DNA of 47,396 nucleotides from NCBI RefSeq assembly GCF_000524195.1, contig NW_020170524.1, forward strand, positions 108,099 through 155,494. Reading direction: 5' to 3'. Position 1 is the first letter of the stretch. Each line of letters starts with the position of its first letter. Below, in pieces: positions 1 to 12,553 of this stretch. A model generated the notes under the pieces. The model was given only the letters and a program-made list of their open reading frames with translations, was not told where the DNA came from and ran no database searches. The translations under genes and the position numbers were made by a program. This stretch comes from Echinococcus granulosus. Taxonomy: Eukaryota; Platyhelminthes; Cestoda; Cyclophyllidea; Taeniidae.

Positions 1-525
1 TTTTTTTCGAAAATCGAAATATTTCTTGGATTATCTAGGTATTCATTACCAGATCCGAGGGCTTATCATTAACGATTTGATTCTTGGGAGGTGGTAGTGC
101 GAGAACCATTTCGCCCTTGTGAAGGGTATTTATCACAAACGCTAACTCGACACGTCTTCCTGGTTGAGTTTCACATTCAGAAATGGTTTTTTCAGTCAGC
201 AGTGGGTTCAGAAGCTCGCGTTGACGCGTTGGTCTCGAGGTCAAGGCTCTTTTCGGGGCATTTCTACTCCCAGATAGGTGGGTCGCGCAAAGCTAGCTTG
301 AAAATCTTCTCTTTTCTGTCTATCCCATTCAAGCATGCTATGGGTGAAGTCGATGATACCGTTGGCAAATTGCACTCTGAAGTGTTCTGACATCCAGGAA
401 GAAAGTTAGTCATTTACCAACTTAAAAATGCCTGCTGTCATCACGCTTGATTTTCGGTGGTGTACCCTCTAACTCCATCATCCAGCTGCTCTTATAGTTT
501 TCTTATCTCCATACCCGCTCCCCAG
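1..525. other. Left edge: ST7 intron with no assignable coding frame
   Basis: Both strands carry overlapping open stretches (for example + 91-390), but neither matches the ST7 exon expected just upstream of the YLLEMK exon. The minus strand is open over about 250-390 and 35-244 in different frames, which could be an old mobile-element fragment. I could not identify one. Confidence 0.4.
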
Positions 526-3500
526 TACTTGTTGGAGATGAAGCCGTTGATTTTGCCCACGGAACACATCCTGAAGCGCGGCGACTCGGAGGCCATTGCC
601 TACAGCTTCTTCCACCTGACCCATTGGAAGGCCGTGGAGGGTGCATTAAACCTCCTACACTGCACCTGGGAGGGGACCTTCCGTCTCATACCCTATCCCC
701 TGGAAAAGGGCAACCTCTTTTATCCCTATCCTCACTCGACGGAGTCTACTGACCGCGAACTTCTACCCAGTGAGTCTTTCTTTCGATCTTGCTACTTTTC
801 ACTGTCATCTCTATTATTGAAGCTTGCGATAGAATTAAAAGTGGCGTAGCTCGTGTTGGTACTTGTGTTCTTTAGTATACATGGATGAAAAGTGATGTCA
901 TTTTTAATCCCACTGTTGGAGTAGTTGAACATGCTTTATGGCGGAGTTTTAAGTTTTTGACGGAAAGGGGAGAACAATAAATCAAATTGGTGATTGGGTT
1001 CATGACACTTATTTGTAGGGAGATGACAAATAGCCCTGTGTTAAATCAATTTTCTCTTTTGGCCTGCTTGTAGTGTCGCCATTGGTAAAGGTTATACCCG
1101 TTGGATATTCTTAAATAGCGGTGATATATCCTTTACAAATAAAAGACAAATGTAAACTATCTTGAACACATCAGATCACAAATACAGCTGGTAGCAAAGG
1201 CAAGGACTCTGCCTCAACGAGGATTTCTCCAATTGTTGAGTTGCTTTTTCTTCGTTTGTGGTTTCTGTAGACAGTAGAGCTGGTCATTGCAGCTTTTCTG
1301 TCGCCGTTGTTTTTCGCTGGCATAGTCAACAATAACATTTGTGTATCACTATTTAATCAAATGTAAAATAATCTCCTGCAATCAGCTACATTAAAGTAGC
1401 ATTTCTCTGCTTACAACGGGATCCGTGAGCAATGTCACCACTATCTTGACCATTAATCGCGAAATCCATGTCATTGCAACCCCGTTTTCGCTATTAATAA
1501 AAAATACAAAGCACTCCCGGGCAAAAGTGAAGTCGGTACTTCAGCCATCAGCAATTCTTTCTGCCTGTGAATGCGAACTACTAGATTCAAAGGAATTAGT
1601 CTGAGCTGATTGATTCCCTTCATTACCAGTGCCTTCTACTATGACTAATGGGCCCTTATGACCTGGCTAAAAGGTCCGAAAGTGACGCTGATTCTTTGGT
1701 TTTACACAGGTTAGAATGTGCCCTTACGGGTGGAGCTTTCTGTAGCCTTGACTAACACTTAACGGGATCTCATAACCAGCATGAATGTCCGTTTTCCCTA
1801 TTCAGGCGAAAAAGTTCCGAGCTTAGTTCTTTTTCCTCGCCAATTAATCTAGACATAAACTTTTTCTGACCATCAGTTTAGTAAACTTAGGTAAATGTCA
1901 CGCTGTACCACCGCCTTGTGTCATTACTACGGATAGTCCGTCCGCATGTCGTACTATCTTGTGGTAGGCTAAGCAGGATCCTGGGCTACTGACTCACTCC
2001 TCACCCGCCACATTAAAAATGCAGCAAGTCACTCATAGGAAGTTGGAAAAATCTTCACGACTATACCTTCCAACAGCATTGCAGAGAAGAAAGAAGGTAC
2101 CTATGCGCTTTGAAAGAGATAGTCCACATGTTCGTCTTCATAAAGTGACCAGTGCCGTCCCTCGGTCTCCGCTTTTTATTCAAATCGGAAACAAATAAGT
2201 GTTTAAATTATTTGCATGTCAAAGTCAACCATAAGATTAGCCGAAATCCACGATAATTTTCCAACTTAAATCGCCTACCAAAAGGGGACCTCAATGTTCA
2301 GAAACACAATACTCCATCATTGCTTGGACTTATTTTTTTAGCCGACTCTACAAGGTAATCAAATGGGGTGATGTGCTTTTTTGTAAAAGAAGTCCCTCAA
2401 AATATTTTATTTGTTCATAAAATTGGCATCACAGCCTGTAATTTTTTCTTAATAAGGCTTAGTTTTGGAGATTTTTGCTCATGCAAAACTGTTTACCCCT
2501 GACTGCAAAGAAGAAACTACCTCCGCCCACCTTCTTTTCCATCTCACTTTTATTTATCATCTGCCTCTGTTATTTCGCATATACTTGCCTAATGCCAGGA
2601 GATGGCGATAATTGTCAATGAGGGACATAGAATCCGGGCAATACGGAGGGTGAGGATGTGATACTTCTCATAGGTGCAGTTAACGGCATCTGTGAAAAGC
2701 AATGTTACATCCCCTTGTAAAAAGAGGGCTTTCTTCCTACTGGCTGTCCGGTCCCGATTTTTTGAAGACGAATTGAAGTATGACTGGGGATTGAGTCATA
2801 TCTCAGTCGTAGATGTCTGGTCTTCACTGCTATGCATCATGCATAGGGCGCAGTCTTCTGAGGGTGAAGCGTTGCCTTGGAAATGTGGGGAGTGGGGGTA
2901 CAGCAAATGGATTATTTGGAGGCAGCCAGTGTTGCACTCGTTCGCTTAGCTTTGGAATGCAGAATCTACTTTCCATCGCAAGCCGGTAAGTGAAAATTCT
3001 GCAAACGACGCGCTTTTCTAAGGATACACCAGTGCAGAGCCAATTGATAGGCCTTGAAGCTTACCACCATCTGTAAATACATGTGCATGTGCTACATTTG
3101 CTTGGTAACTTCCTCCACTTCCCCAGCTGGTGTAGATGTAAACGAATAGTTTCATCATTACTCGCATTAAACACAACTGCATGTTCTTGGCACTCTAAGG
3201 CGTCAAAACGGCACAAAACTCTTTAGGATAAGAACAGAGACTCTTCCTGAAGGTGATGTTTCGATCGTCACCAGAGTCAAACGGCTTATTTAGGGTGTTT
3301 CGGAGAGCTTCATTCTGTCACTGCGCCCTCTAACTGCCATGCAAGTTTTAATGGAAACTCTTGCAACTTTCGGATCGAGTTAAGCTGGGATTGTAAAGTA
3401 GACGATCTCGAATTACTTCCATTTGACAAACAACCTTCACGATGAATGCAACATATTATTTATGTGAATTTGATGTATCTTTGGTGTGGATCTCGACTGA

Positions 3501-5311
3501 ACTAATGAATTCAGGGAAAGAGGTAGTTGTGCGCTTTACTCAAACATATTTTGTCCATTTGTGCAATCACCCATTAATCCACATTACTTCATCGTCCAAT
3601 TTAATTTAATCTGCATTTTCTCAATCGTCCTTTCGTTCGAAGCGGGAATGCTCATTTTCAGGGTTGCGACAGTTGTGCGCTACATGGCTCGTTTACATGG
3701 CAAAATTTGCAATCCGCAACTGTTCGTTTATTATTTGGCCACACGCCTTGCCAATCAACTATTTCAATCGCTAGTGGTAACTGGTTTAAAAGGCATTCCA
3801 GAGTGCGGCGGACATTAATTTAGCACTGATTTCACATCCTTTCATCGGTAGGTTTTCACACCGTCTCGGTGTATCCGAAAAAGGACGTCCCCTTCTTCAT
3901 CATCTTTACGGCCGTGCTGTGCTCACTCACCGCGCTACTGGCCTTTCTCACCCATGTCTATCCAGATCAAATGGGCTCTTTCTCTAGTCAGGTGAGTGCT
4001 GCCTCTCTTGCCCTTGAATAGCGTTAGCTTCTCAGCTTGCCCCCGTCCTGCATCCACTATTTGCCTCTTTGAAGTTAGAAATTGAGGGGCTTACGAAACG
4101 GACTTCTAACCCACTTTCATGTGGGACAGGCATGGCAGTTACTTTACTCGGTTTATGGCCTAGGTGATTTGGCTAACCCTCGCGATGTAAGGTTAAATGG
4201 ATGTTGGTGATTGATTTCTCTCTGCTGCCTTGGAGAGTGTTGAAAACATATTTCCACGACTGTATCTACTTTCAGTTTCTTAACAATATGTTAGTCATTA
4301 CTTCCCTCCTATTCCGAGGGCCCCCGCTACCAATATGACGCTGAAGAAAAGTTAACCGCACAACTGGAATCACTTCGCCATCTGGTGGTAGATTTACGGG
4401 TGAAATTAAATCCTCCTACCTTTGATTAGGAAACTTGGGGGAGCGTTACTGACCTTAAAAGTTTTTAAATTCGATTGTTGTTTTGTTTGAAGACGATTTA
4501 AATCATACGCGTCCGCAAATGGCCTTCGTTATAAGCATATGGAAAAGTATCCTAAGTGGTATAAATGGGATGTCACCCGTGGAGACTGAGGAGTCCACTC
4601 GTGTGAATCCCATGATCGTTCTTTTGCTTTACCTATCGCCAATTTTTCGGTGATTTCCGGTTAACCGAGAGACAGAAATGAAGATCAAACTACGATCGAT
4701 GGTGGCGGTGAGAGTCCTGAATATTGCACTCTCCGTCGAATGAACTGCATCCAGGAAGTGTTCATTTACAGTGGTAAAGGCTGGACGACTTCGTACTGAT
4801 AGCGTTTGCTTCAAAAAATGCGGGGAGAAGTGCCTATCCATATCCTCAAACCCCATCCACAAACCATTGAGCATTATTGTACGCAGTTCTTCAATTGCTG
4901 GTCTCGAGTTTGAGGCGGTTTTTAATGGCCTTTTTGTCGTGAGCTAAACCCTTCCCTCTGTGATGACCCGCCACGGCATTCACGAAGAGCGATCGGAATT
5001 GTTGACGTTTTGAAGTGGATTTGTTTCCAAATATCACTACTGTAGTTACCAGTTCACATTTTGGGATGGAATATGGCTACCTGTCTAGAAGTAGGTTTAT
5101 TACCAGTCAATTATCCTGCAGGGATGGATTGCAACCCCTGGACTACCTCTGAGGACGTTATGAGGCATGTACGTTGTCATATGTGCTTAATAAATGTGTT
5201 TCTTCTATATTGTAGGCATTGCAGTGGTTTATCTGTCCATTCTCCTATCTCTCAGAGAGGTTGATCGGTTTGTTGAACGCATTCACACCGCTTGTTGTGC
5301 AACGGACCTAG
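526..5311 (+). CDS. ST7: ST7 (suppressor of tumorigenicity 7) homologue, C-terminal three exons
   Basis: Three phase-consistent exons encode the last 159 residues of an ST7-family protein: 526-769, 3852-3991 and 5216-5311 (TAG stop). The first exon begins [20 protein letters not shown] and contains [18 protein letters not shown], nearly identical to vertebrate ST7 as I remember it. The second reads [20 protein letters not shown] followed by a hydrophobic membrane segment. The last exon is more diverged ([15 protein letters not shown]...) but has the right length and position. Introns are 3082 and 1224 nt with GT/AG ends. The gene starts upstream of the window, so it is 5'-partial here. ST7 is a multi-pass membrane protein with TPR-like helices; its biochemical role is poorly known. 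Identity is secure; the exact last-exon acceptor is slightly less so. Confidence 0.93.
770..3851 (+). other. ST7 intron, no convincing gene
   Basis: A 3.1-kb intron between the first two visible ST7 exons. It contains only short open frames with no recognisable domain, the longest at 2674-2949 and 3561-3818. I see no repeat or RNA gene that I can name. The next intron (3992-5215) is equally featureless. Confidence 0.7.
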
Positions 5312-6439
5312 CAACTGCTTTGAACCCAAGGCGGGAGGGGAGGCGACAGGGGTGAAGTTAGAGGGAGGAACAGACCGGCACCAACTTTTCTTCGTTTCTA
5401 TCTTGAATGTTATCTCTTCCTCTCTTCCCTGCTCCCTTTGATACAATCGGTTATGCTTATGCGAGCGCCATTCTATCTTAAAAATGCTTTATTAATGATT
5501 GCAAAAGCATTGTTAAGTGCTGAGTAAATTGCTACTTGGCCGTCTTGTTGAGGGTAGCTGTTCCTAACAAGGTGGCATGGGCAGAGGCCGTGTACCGGGG
5601 GAGTGGCGGGTGTATCATTTGTCCTCACCGCGTTAACCACTGGTGAAAGTTCCCGTTCCGAGTCATGCAAATTTGATGAGCCGGAACAAGAAGCTTCTGC
5701 AAATAGTGAATTTCCTTCAATGCGAGTAGGGGTTCAAGTACCAAATGTTCTGCCAGGTTGGCGTTTGTGACGACTCGTCCGCAAAAGGGTGGATGGTCAG
5801 GCATCTCATTCGCAACATAAATGTGAGATCTCTCCATAAAGTAAGATCACTGCTGCTTAAACGCGTAGGATGGACCAAACGATAAAGTGGGAATACTTAT
5901 CAATTGAGGTTGGCAACTCTTTCGTGTGCACATGTAAAGTGATGTTAAGAAATTGGCCGAGTTTGTCGGGAAGTAAAAAATTATTTACTCTTCTCCAAAA
6001 TTATGGCGCTGTTGAAAGCATGTTTATTTATTTAATAGAAACTAAAAAACTCCCTCCAATATAAGGTACTCCGTTTAATTCCTTCTTCGAATAGCAGCAA
6101 AAGCTAACTCATAAAAAAATGAAAAAAATTACGTTTAAATCATGAATGTTATCTAAATCTAAGGCACAAAATATAATAGGAGCTTATTGTTTTGATGCGA
6201 ATCAAGACTTATTTAAAGCACAAAACTCTTCCTTTTTCGTGCCGTAATCACGCAAACTATTTGGTCCTGTTGCATTTGGAGCTTATTACTAAGGCCATAG
6301 GCTTTATTATTAAGGAAATCACGATTGTTTGCGAATCCGGAACATATTTTATCGTGATATGTCTTAAGGCTACTTTTAAGGCATTGTGCCCAACTCAAGG
6401 TAGCACACGTGGACAATAACCCATTTCTTCATCTCCCAG
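5312..6439. other. Intergenic DNA between ST7 and the dual-RGS gene
   Basis: About 1.1 kb, very AT-rich from 5940 to 6400. Short open frames occur on both strands (for example minus 5625-5837) without recognisable motifs. No AATAAA signal follows the ST7 stop closely. It should hold the ST7 3' UTR and any upstream exon or promoter of the next gene. Confidence 0.5.
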
Positions 6440-6441
6440 TT

Positions 6442-7574
6442 ATGAGTTCGGGTTTTTCGAGGTTATGCCCTTCATTTGCAAACGTCATCAATGATCCACT
6501 ATTGTTGTCCTATTTTATACAGTATTTGAGAAGCACCAATTCTGAAAACATATTCCGGTTCTGGTTGGAGCTCTCTGGATGCATGAATAGACGGAATAAC
6601 AATGGAGATTCCTTTAAGTTTAAGTCACAGGAGTCTGTTTCATCAGACAAAACAGTGGACGAGTTGCGTGAGAAGATATCTCACTTGCCGGTTAACAGTG
6701 TTACAACAATTTACTTTCGTTACATATCTCGTGAAGCCAAACTCCCCGTCGAATTGCCTCCAGAGCTCCTTTCGGCAACTTTGTGTATGTGATTTCATTG
6801 TATGCATATTGTTCAGTAAGAATTTTAGAGAATCCATACAATATCGCTGCCTTTGAGCCTTGTCTTCGATTTACTGAGTCCAAATTTTATTCCAGGTACA
6901 TCTGCACCTTTAACTCGCGATGTCATAATTTAGTTTATTCCCCGACTTTTTAAGAAGTGACCTTTTTTCTGAATTTTGCGTCGAAATAATTGTGAATGAT
7001 CAGCTTACACTAAGTGATGTTTTATTTGAGGAAGCTCTACTAGTTAATTTCATTGAGGTATGCAGGGAGCTTCGTCCTATTTGTGCAGTTTTTAGCTGGT
7101 GATCCCACTTCCATCCTACTAACCTTCCTTATGGCTGTGAACGCTTACAAAAAGGAGTTTTCCGAGTTAATGCTTAAGAAAGATCATGCAGAGTCGGTGG
7201 AGGAGCGCCATCAACAGCTTCTTCATGACGCTACGACAATCTGTGCAAAGTATGTCGAAAGTTCATCAATCCCTTATTTTTAGGTACCTTTCGCCTGCTT
7301 CTGATGATTTCATGGGTCTCACTTTGGAGCAGTACCGAAGTGTTCTTGACGCTGCTTGTGCTGAGAAGGAACCACGAGAGAACTGTTTTGATGATCTTTA
7401 CAAATTAATTTACAAAACGGTCGAGAAAGTGCGCTGGACTGTTTGTAATTTGTGGTTACTACCTTGTAGCCGTAATTTCATATTTATGCTTTTTTGGTCA
7501 CTAGAATATCCTTCCATCCTTTTTCGTCTCATCGCCCTTTTCACGCTACCGCAGCAAGTTTGTTCAAAAGCCGG
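6442..7574 (+). CDS. AKAP10: Dual-RGS protein, AKAP10 / D-AKAP2 homologue
   Basis: Six phase-consistent exons: 6442-6784, 6817-6895, 6934-7057, 7089-7249, 7284-7428 and 7505-7574. They are separated by introns of 32, 38, 31, 34 and 76 nt. The product (about 307 residues to this point) has two RGS folds. The first starts INDPLLLSYFIQYLRSTNSE then FRFWLE, is split by an insert of about 40 residues, and resumes at VNSVTTIYFRYIS. The second runs from FLAGDPTSILLTFLMAVNAY through DLYKLIYKTVEKNILPSFF. The order, and motifs such as FPDFLRSDLF, follow D-AKAP2, which tethers protein kinase A regulatory subunits to membranes; the vertebrate first-domain insert is much longer. The ATG at 6442 lies 2 nt after a possible acceptor (AG at 6438-6439), so upstream exons may exist. 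I did not find the C-terminal PKA-binding helix. Confidence 0.75.
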
Positions 7575-7943
7575 GTTAGTGAAATCGTCGTTTCACACCA
7601 CCATCACCGGTCGTACTTTGTCATCGTCGACGTCGTTTCGCACCCTGCTACACTTCTATTTTTGTCAAAGCGTTCCCTTTTTCCCCTTCACATGACTGTA
7701 TTTATGCTCCACTTCTTTTCGTTTTTTGGTATACTTTAACTGGGTTTTTTCACCTAATTTTTGCTAATTCTTTGTTCTACTGTTTTTTCATATGGAAATA
7801 AGTTTTCCATACCCCATATATTCGACCTCGGTCCCCTTCGTGCAGTGGTTACAAGTCCGAAAGCACAATCGGAGCTGGAGTCCAGCTGTCTGCGCACATT
7901 CTAGTTTAATCCGCATTTTTAATTACGTTCAATTTGGTTCTAG

Positions 7944-8677
7944 ATTTTGAATTGTTTTTTGGTACTCCTGGTGGATTTTTGTCAATAATATGTCCAGCCA
8001 CATGCCCTGAAGATTCTGTCACTTCAATACACAGGTCTTCCGAGCGGCGCGTCCCCAGACCGTCTATTTTCATTGTTGTATCTGTGGTTTGGGAGCACCT
8101 CAGTCCATACATTGTTCGGAAATGTACGGCCAGTAAGCTACCTCATTAAGTAATTTCGGAACAAATAAATAACCCACCAAGTCCTGGCCATCTTGGTGCG
8201 GTTAGATTTGTCGAATCACTAACAGTATGGCTACTGTTTTACCAAACCTTTATGGTATGTGGGACCCTGTCCTAGCTGCAGGTGAGTTTGATTCCTTAAT
8301 TTTGATGTCCTGAAGATTTGACCTTAATTGCTTGGTTTATGGACAAGGACAGTCGGCACCATACGGATCCTGGAACTCCGCTAATCGACTGTAATTTTTA
8401 AAGAGAAAAGTTTCACATCTTGAGCTAGGACGTACCTGACGGTTCTATGTTGATGTAATGGAAATTCTTTTATGGTGATTCGGAGAGGCTCATCATATTT
8501 TACTTAAGAGATGTCCGCAAAATATAATTTCTTCAAACAGCCTGGACGCATGAATGTACCCTTACGGGTCGGAACAACCGCATTCATTTAATCACTCCCA
8601 AACGTCAGCATATGGCGGTGCTGTTGTTTGCATGTCTTCTGTTGGTTAAGGAGATTAACCACCCAGAATTTGAAGTC
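7944..8677 (+). CDS. Candidate further exons, unrecognised; possible 3' part of the dual-RGS gene or a new gene
   Basis: Three candidate exons keep a continuous phase with the preceding RGS exon: 7944-8034, 8226-8281 and 8541-8677. The donors at 8282 and 8678 match GTGAGT; the donor at 8035 is weak. They encode FELFFGTPGGFLSIICPATC..., then MATVLPNLYGMWDPVLAA, then TGRNNRIHLITPKRQHMAVL...KEINHPEFEV. An ATG at 8227 could equally start a separate gene. I do not recognise the product. Phase agreement over three joins argues for real coding, but the lack of family similarity keeps confidence low. No continuation was found beyond 8677. Confidence 0.35.
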
Positions 8678-9658
8678 GTGAGTAAACGTATTTGCTTCTC
8701 ACTGGCAAAGTCTTCACGTCGGGATTGTCACTTCTAGATGCGTTTATGTAGCAAGTGGTTGTTGTGCGAGAGTCTAATTGGGTACCCTAAAACCACCAAG
8801 TTACTCACAAATACGCGAGATTTTTTTTGTTAATTTCATTTAACAACATCACCAATTTATTGAATCTTTGTTTAGCCTTCTAGTAGCTCACCACTTTACA
8901 TTCCAAAGTTGTGGAGTTGTATCCCTCTTAAGTAGGGAAACGCGGAACTCGAAGCCAATTTATCAGTCCTACAAGACGTTTTTGGAAGTTTTGTGGAACC
9001 ACTTTTAGTTTGTCCAGACGTATATGAAGGATGGTAGTTGGAGTATCCGCCCACATTTATTAGTGCCCATCGATGTTGTGCTTGCCGGTGGCAACTCCCG
9101 AGGCAGTCTTGTTAAAAATGCGCCTATGGGTTGACCAACGGCTGTCATTACCCGGCGCTAGGGCTGTTTCTTTTTTTGGGCCTCTTTTGAGAATCCACTA
9201 ATAACTCATTGTGTGAATGCTATATCGAATATCAGAATGGATAATAGGACGTTTTTCCAAAGACGCCACAGTTAGTTACAGTGATCAGCTTACAGTCCCT
9301 TATTCCGATAAAAAATTATTATTGAGAGAAAGACAATGATTAGGGGAAGAAAACCATACTTTGCATAGTCTCTTGTGTAGGAATAAACGCATGAAGAGCG
9401 ACAACCTATAGGAAATTACACGTTAGAACTCTTGCATTTTGCCATAGTTGTAAGTTTTTGGCACAGTGATTCAGTTAAAATTGATAAATCGACAGTAACT
9501 TCGACAATCGTAATATTTGAACCTTAAATATGCGTAATCTATTGAATCCCAGTGATGAAGTACTTACTTCTTCCTATTTATGCCTACAACAAAACAAATG
9601 ATCTGGATCCGTTCAGAATTCATCCTTTAAAATTTCGAGGGTTTTTTGAAAAAAAATG

Positions 9659-9747
9659 AAACTAGAATATGATTGGTTTTTAAGCCGATTGGGCGTATCT
9701 CCTAGCTTACAATTATTTGATTAGTTGCTGTAAATACCGTGTAGTTA
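9659..9747 (+). repeat. Diverged dispersed repeat, copy A
   Basis: This segment resembles 10207-10295 in the same orientation. Both have AAACTAGA near the left end, then TAGCTTAC or CAGCTTAC, TATTTGATT, a TGCTG and GTGTAG, at matching spacing. I judge similarity at roughly 70% by eye. No coding frame or terminal inverted repeat was seen. Confidence 0.55.
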
Positions 9748-10206
9748 AAGTCTGGTTCAAAAACCAAATTGTTTTTATACTATGGCCATGATTGGCCACG
9801 CGACATTCGCAACAGGCATTTGAGTAGTTGTAAGCAGAAGGACGAGCACTTTCTTCCTGCAAACCAACCATAATCTAATTTTACTATTGAGAATTCGCCT
9901 TAAGTGTTAAAGCAAGGATACACCTACGTAACTTTTGAAGTGATGTGGTAGATCTCTGAAGTGCCAAACAAAGGCCCAATAAATTTTTTGTTTAATCAAA
10001 CCTTGTTTCAAAAACACCGAAAGCAAATCCTTTTTAGTGTATGCGTTAATGACTTAATTGCTCTAGGACATCACATAAGTAGTCACAAAACTGGACTCGC
10101 TTACACCAACCTCTTGTTGCATAAAGTCCTACAGAAGTGGCTACTTCAATGTGAAATCTAACGACTTTACATTAGAGACAATAAAAAAAGCCTTTTTATC
10201 CAGAAA

Positions 10207-10295
10207 TTAAACTAGATTTCATCCGGTTTGTGAGTTAAAAGTATGCATCTTCCAGCTTACGGCTATTTGATTGGCTGCTGCAAGTAACGTGTAGC
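10207..10295 (+). repeat. Diverged dispersed repeat, copy B
   Basis: Partner of the 9659-9747 segment, 460 nt further on in the same orientation. The best-matching core is CAGCTTACGGCTATTTGATT followed by GGCTGCTGCAAGTAACGTGT, against the equivalent stretch at 9703-9742. It could be a local duplication or two insertions of one element. Confidence 0.55.
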
Positions 10296-12538
10296 CAATC
10301 ATATCCATGGTTTAAGTCATTTGATTCCCGTGTAGTTTTGATGACTCAATCGAGCTATTCATGGGAATTACTTTTGACTCACTTTCATATTTCGCCTAAT
10401 TGTCAACAGATACTCACCCAAGACCTACTTCCAACTTATACCTAAGATAATATTTGGCAGAGTATTTCATAACGATAATCGAGGTGAGGAATTTCCAATT
10501 GCCCATTGAGGTCGTCACCGCGTCGGTTTCTGATGCATAATTGTTTTGGAGGCTCGAGAGTAGACTGATTACTTTGTCGCTGTTCTCCGTATTTTAAAAC
10601 CATATTTTGTATTAAGTGCTTAACCTAAATAACCTATTTTTATGTAACAATGGGGCGAAATCACTTCAGAGTGGAAGTAAATAATAGCATTTAGACTTGT
10701 ATTGACTACTAAGACCTCCTGAATTTTCCACATTATGCAAAAATGTGTGCTTGACGTGTTTACTCTCCTTATAAATATAATACATTGCGAAAATATCTCC
10801 TCTAATCCGATTTATCCATGGAGGAATTATTTACATTGAATGTCAGCTTCTTCTAATGACTAAAATGCTACTTTTATTTGAATTTGAAATGAGTTCTTTG
10901 GTCATCCTCTATGTTCTCTCAAGTATGGCGAGTTACTTGATTTACTCCTTTAAATACTGCTAAAGATTTTGGAGGGATTCAGCTTTTCACAGCTTCCACT
11001 CAAGCTTCCAATCATGCAGTCTATAGACTTCCTCAATTTTTAAACAGCATAGTCCAAAAGCAATACTGCAAAACATTTTAATTCTTTTGGAAGACTGGAA
11101 GTGTGCTTAAGGAATAAGGCATGTCTATTAAAACAAGTGTCGTTGCTACTGAACTTCCGTTTCTGCATTAGTTATGCGATTGGTGTAGGTAGTTCATTTA
11201 GTCGACTAATGAAGGCATTAAATGTCGCCTACTTTGACTGATTTGGCATTTGTCTGTTGGCAGGGTACTTAGTTGCAAAAACGGCTTCAATGGCTCCAAA
11301 AAGGGATTGAAGTTTTCGTGACCTTGCGCCAAGACACGAGAATGCGGCTACTTTGCCAATCTACTCCATGACAAGCTTTTAAAAATAGACTATGTTCGGT
11401 AAAAGTACAGCCTGAAAGTGAATAATTTTTGATATTTTCTAAATTTTAGGCCTACAAAAGCGCTACATACGCAAAAATGGTTCTGGTGGACACCAATCAC
11501 CACCACGATTGGCGCCAATACAATTGAATGTGCTGGCTCTCTGCAACACTTCCTTGGCCAATCGGTTACCGCGGGTTTACATGGAGGAGACGGTTTCAAT
11601 AGATGGGTAAATTCCAATTTGTGAACTTTTTTAGATATTTAAAAGTTATTTTGTACATTTCTCCCAAATTCTTTTCAATTTTAGGGATACACAGGTAGAG
11701 GATAAAAAGCGGAACAAATTCTATTTACTTTTCAAGAAGGGTGAGTTTATCATCGAGGCTCCAAGTCTGAGCCTAGGAAGTGAGATGAGCCATGCACCTA
11801 TTTGTAGCACTTCCCTTCGCATTCTTTTAGATCACCATCAAGAATAGAGCATCATGCAGTTGGACACTTATCAATCATGGCTCCTGTAGTTCGTGCATCA
11901 AGATGTTATACCCTCTTAGTTTTTTGTTTTCTATTCCTGTGCAATTAGGAAGTGGGTCAGAAATGAGGGATTAAAGTGGACTGCTGCATTCTCTAGTAAA
12001 ATGTTAACCTTAGATTCACATGAGATGAAGAAAAATTTACTTGTAGGACAAATGTTGCCTATATTAGCATCTGGAGTTTTACTGAAGTCGATATGATCCA
12101 AAGCAATATAAAATTGCATGCTAAATGCGTATAGCGGAGTTTTGGGGGCTCTTAGTATCCTCCCGAAGGTTTTGTAGCAGAACGGAAGTGTCCGTGGTGT
12201 TAAGCAGACAGCTAAACACAATATCAAGCCTGTACACTTTTGACCTTACTGAACTCGATGCACATTTTCACACTTCTGCCATTCCACCTCCGATTTCATA
12301 ACCACGGTACCATAATGAATGACTTGAGGAAGACATCTTGTATTGTAGCAGTTTAAGCTATCATGAGCAAATAAAGTTTCACTAAAGGATCAGATTATGT
12401 TCCCTCCTCCTAGGGAAGTAATGACACCGTCTGTCCCACATAGTTCAAATTTCCCACTTGACAACTAAAAGGTGTATTCAAAAAATTCAAACATTGCACC
12501 AATAGCAGTATGATGTTATACTTTTGAGTTCCAAATGG

Positions 12539-12553
12539 TATATATATATATAT
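12539..12553. repeat. Short TA microsatellite
   Basis: About seven TA units followed by a poly-A run. It is ordinary simple sequence in AT-rich DNA. Confidence 0.8.

Noticed and set aside
91..390. 99-codon plus-strand open frame at the left edge.
   Set aside because: No family motif, lies where an ST7 intron is expected, and the opposite strand is equally open.
6701..6883. Minus-strand frames under the dual-RGS exons.
   Set aside because: Shadows of phase-consistent plus-strand exons with RGS homology.
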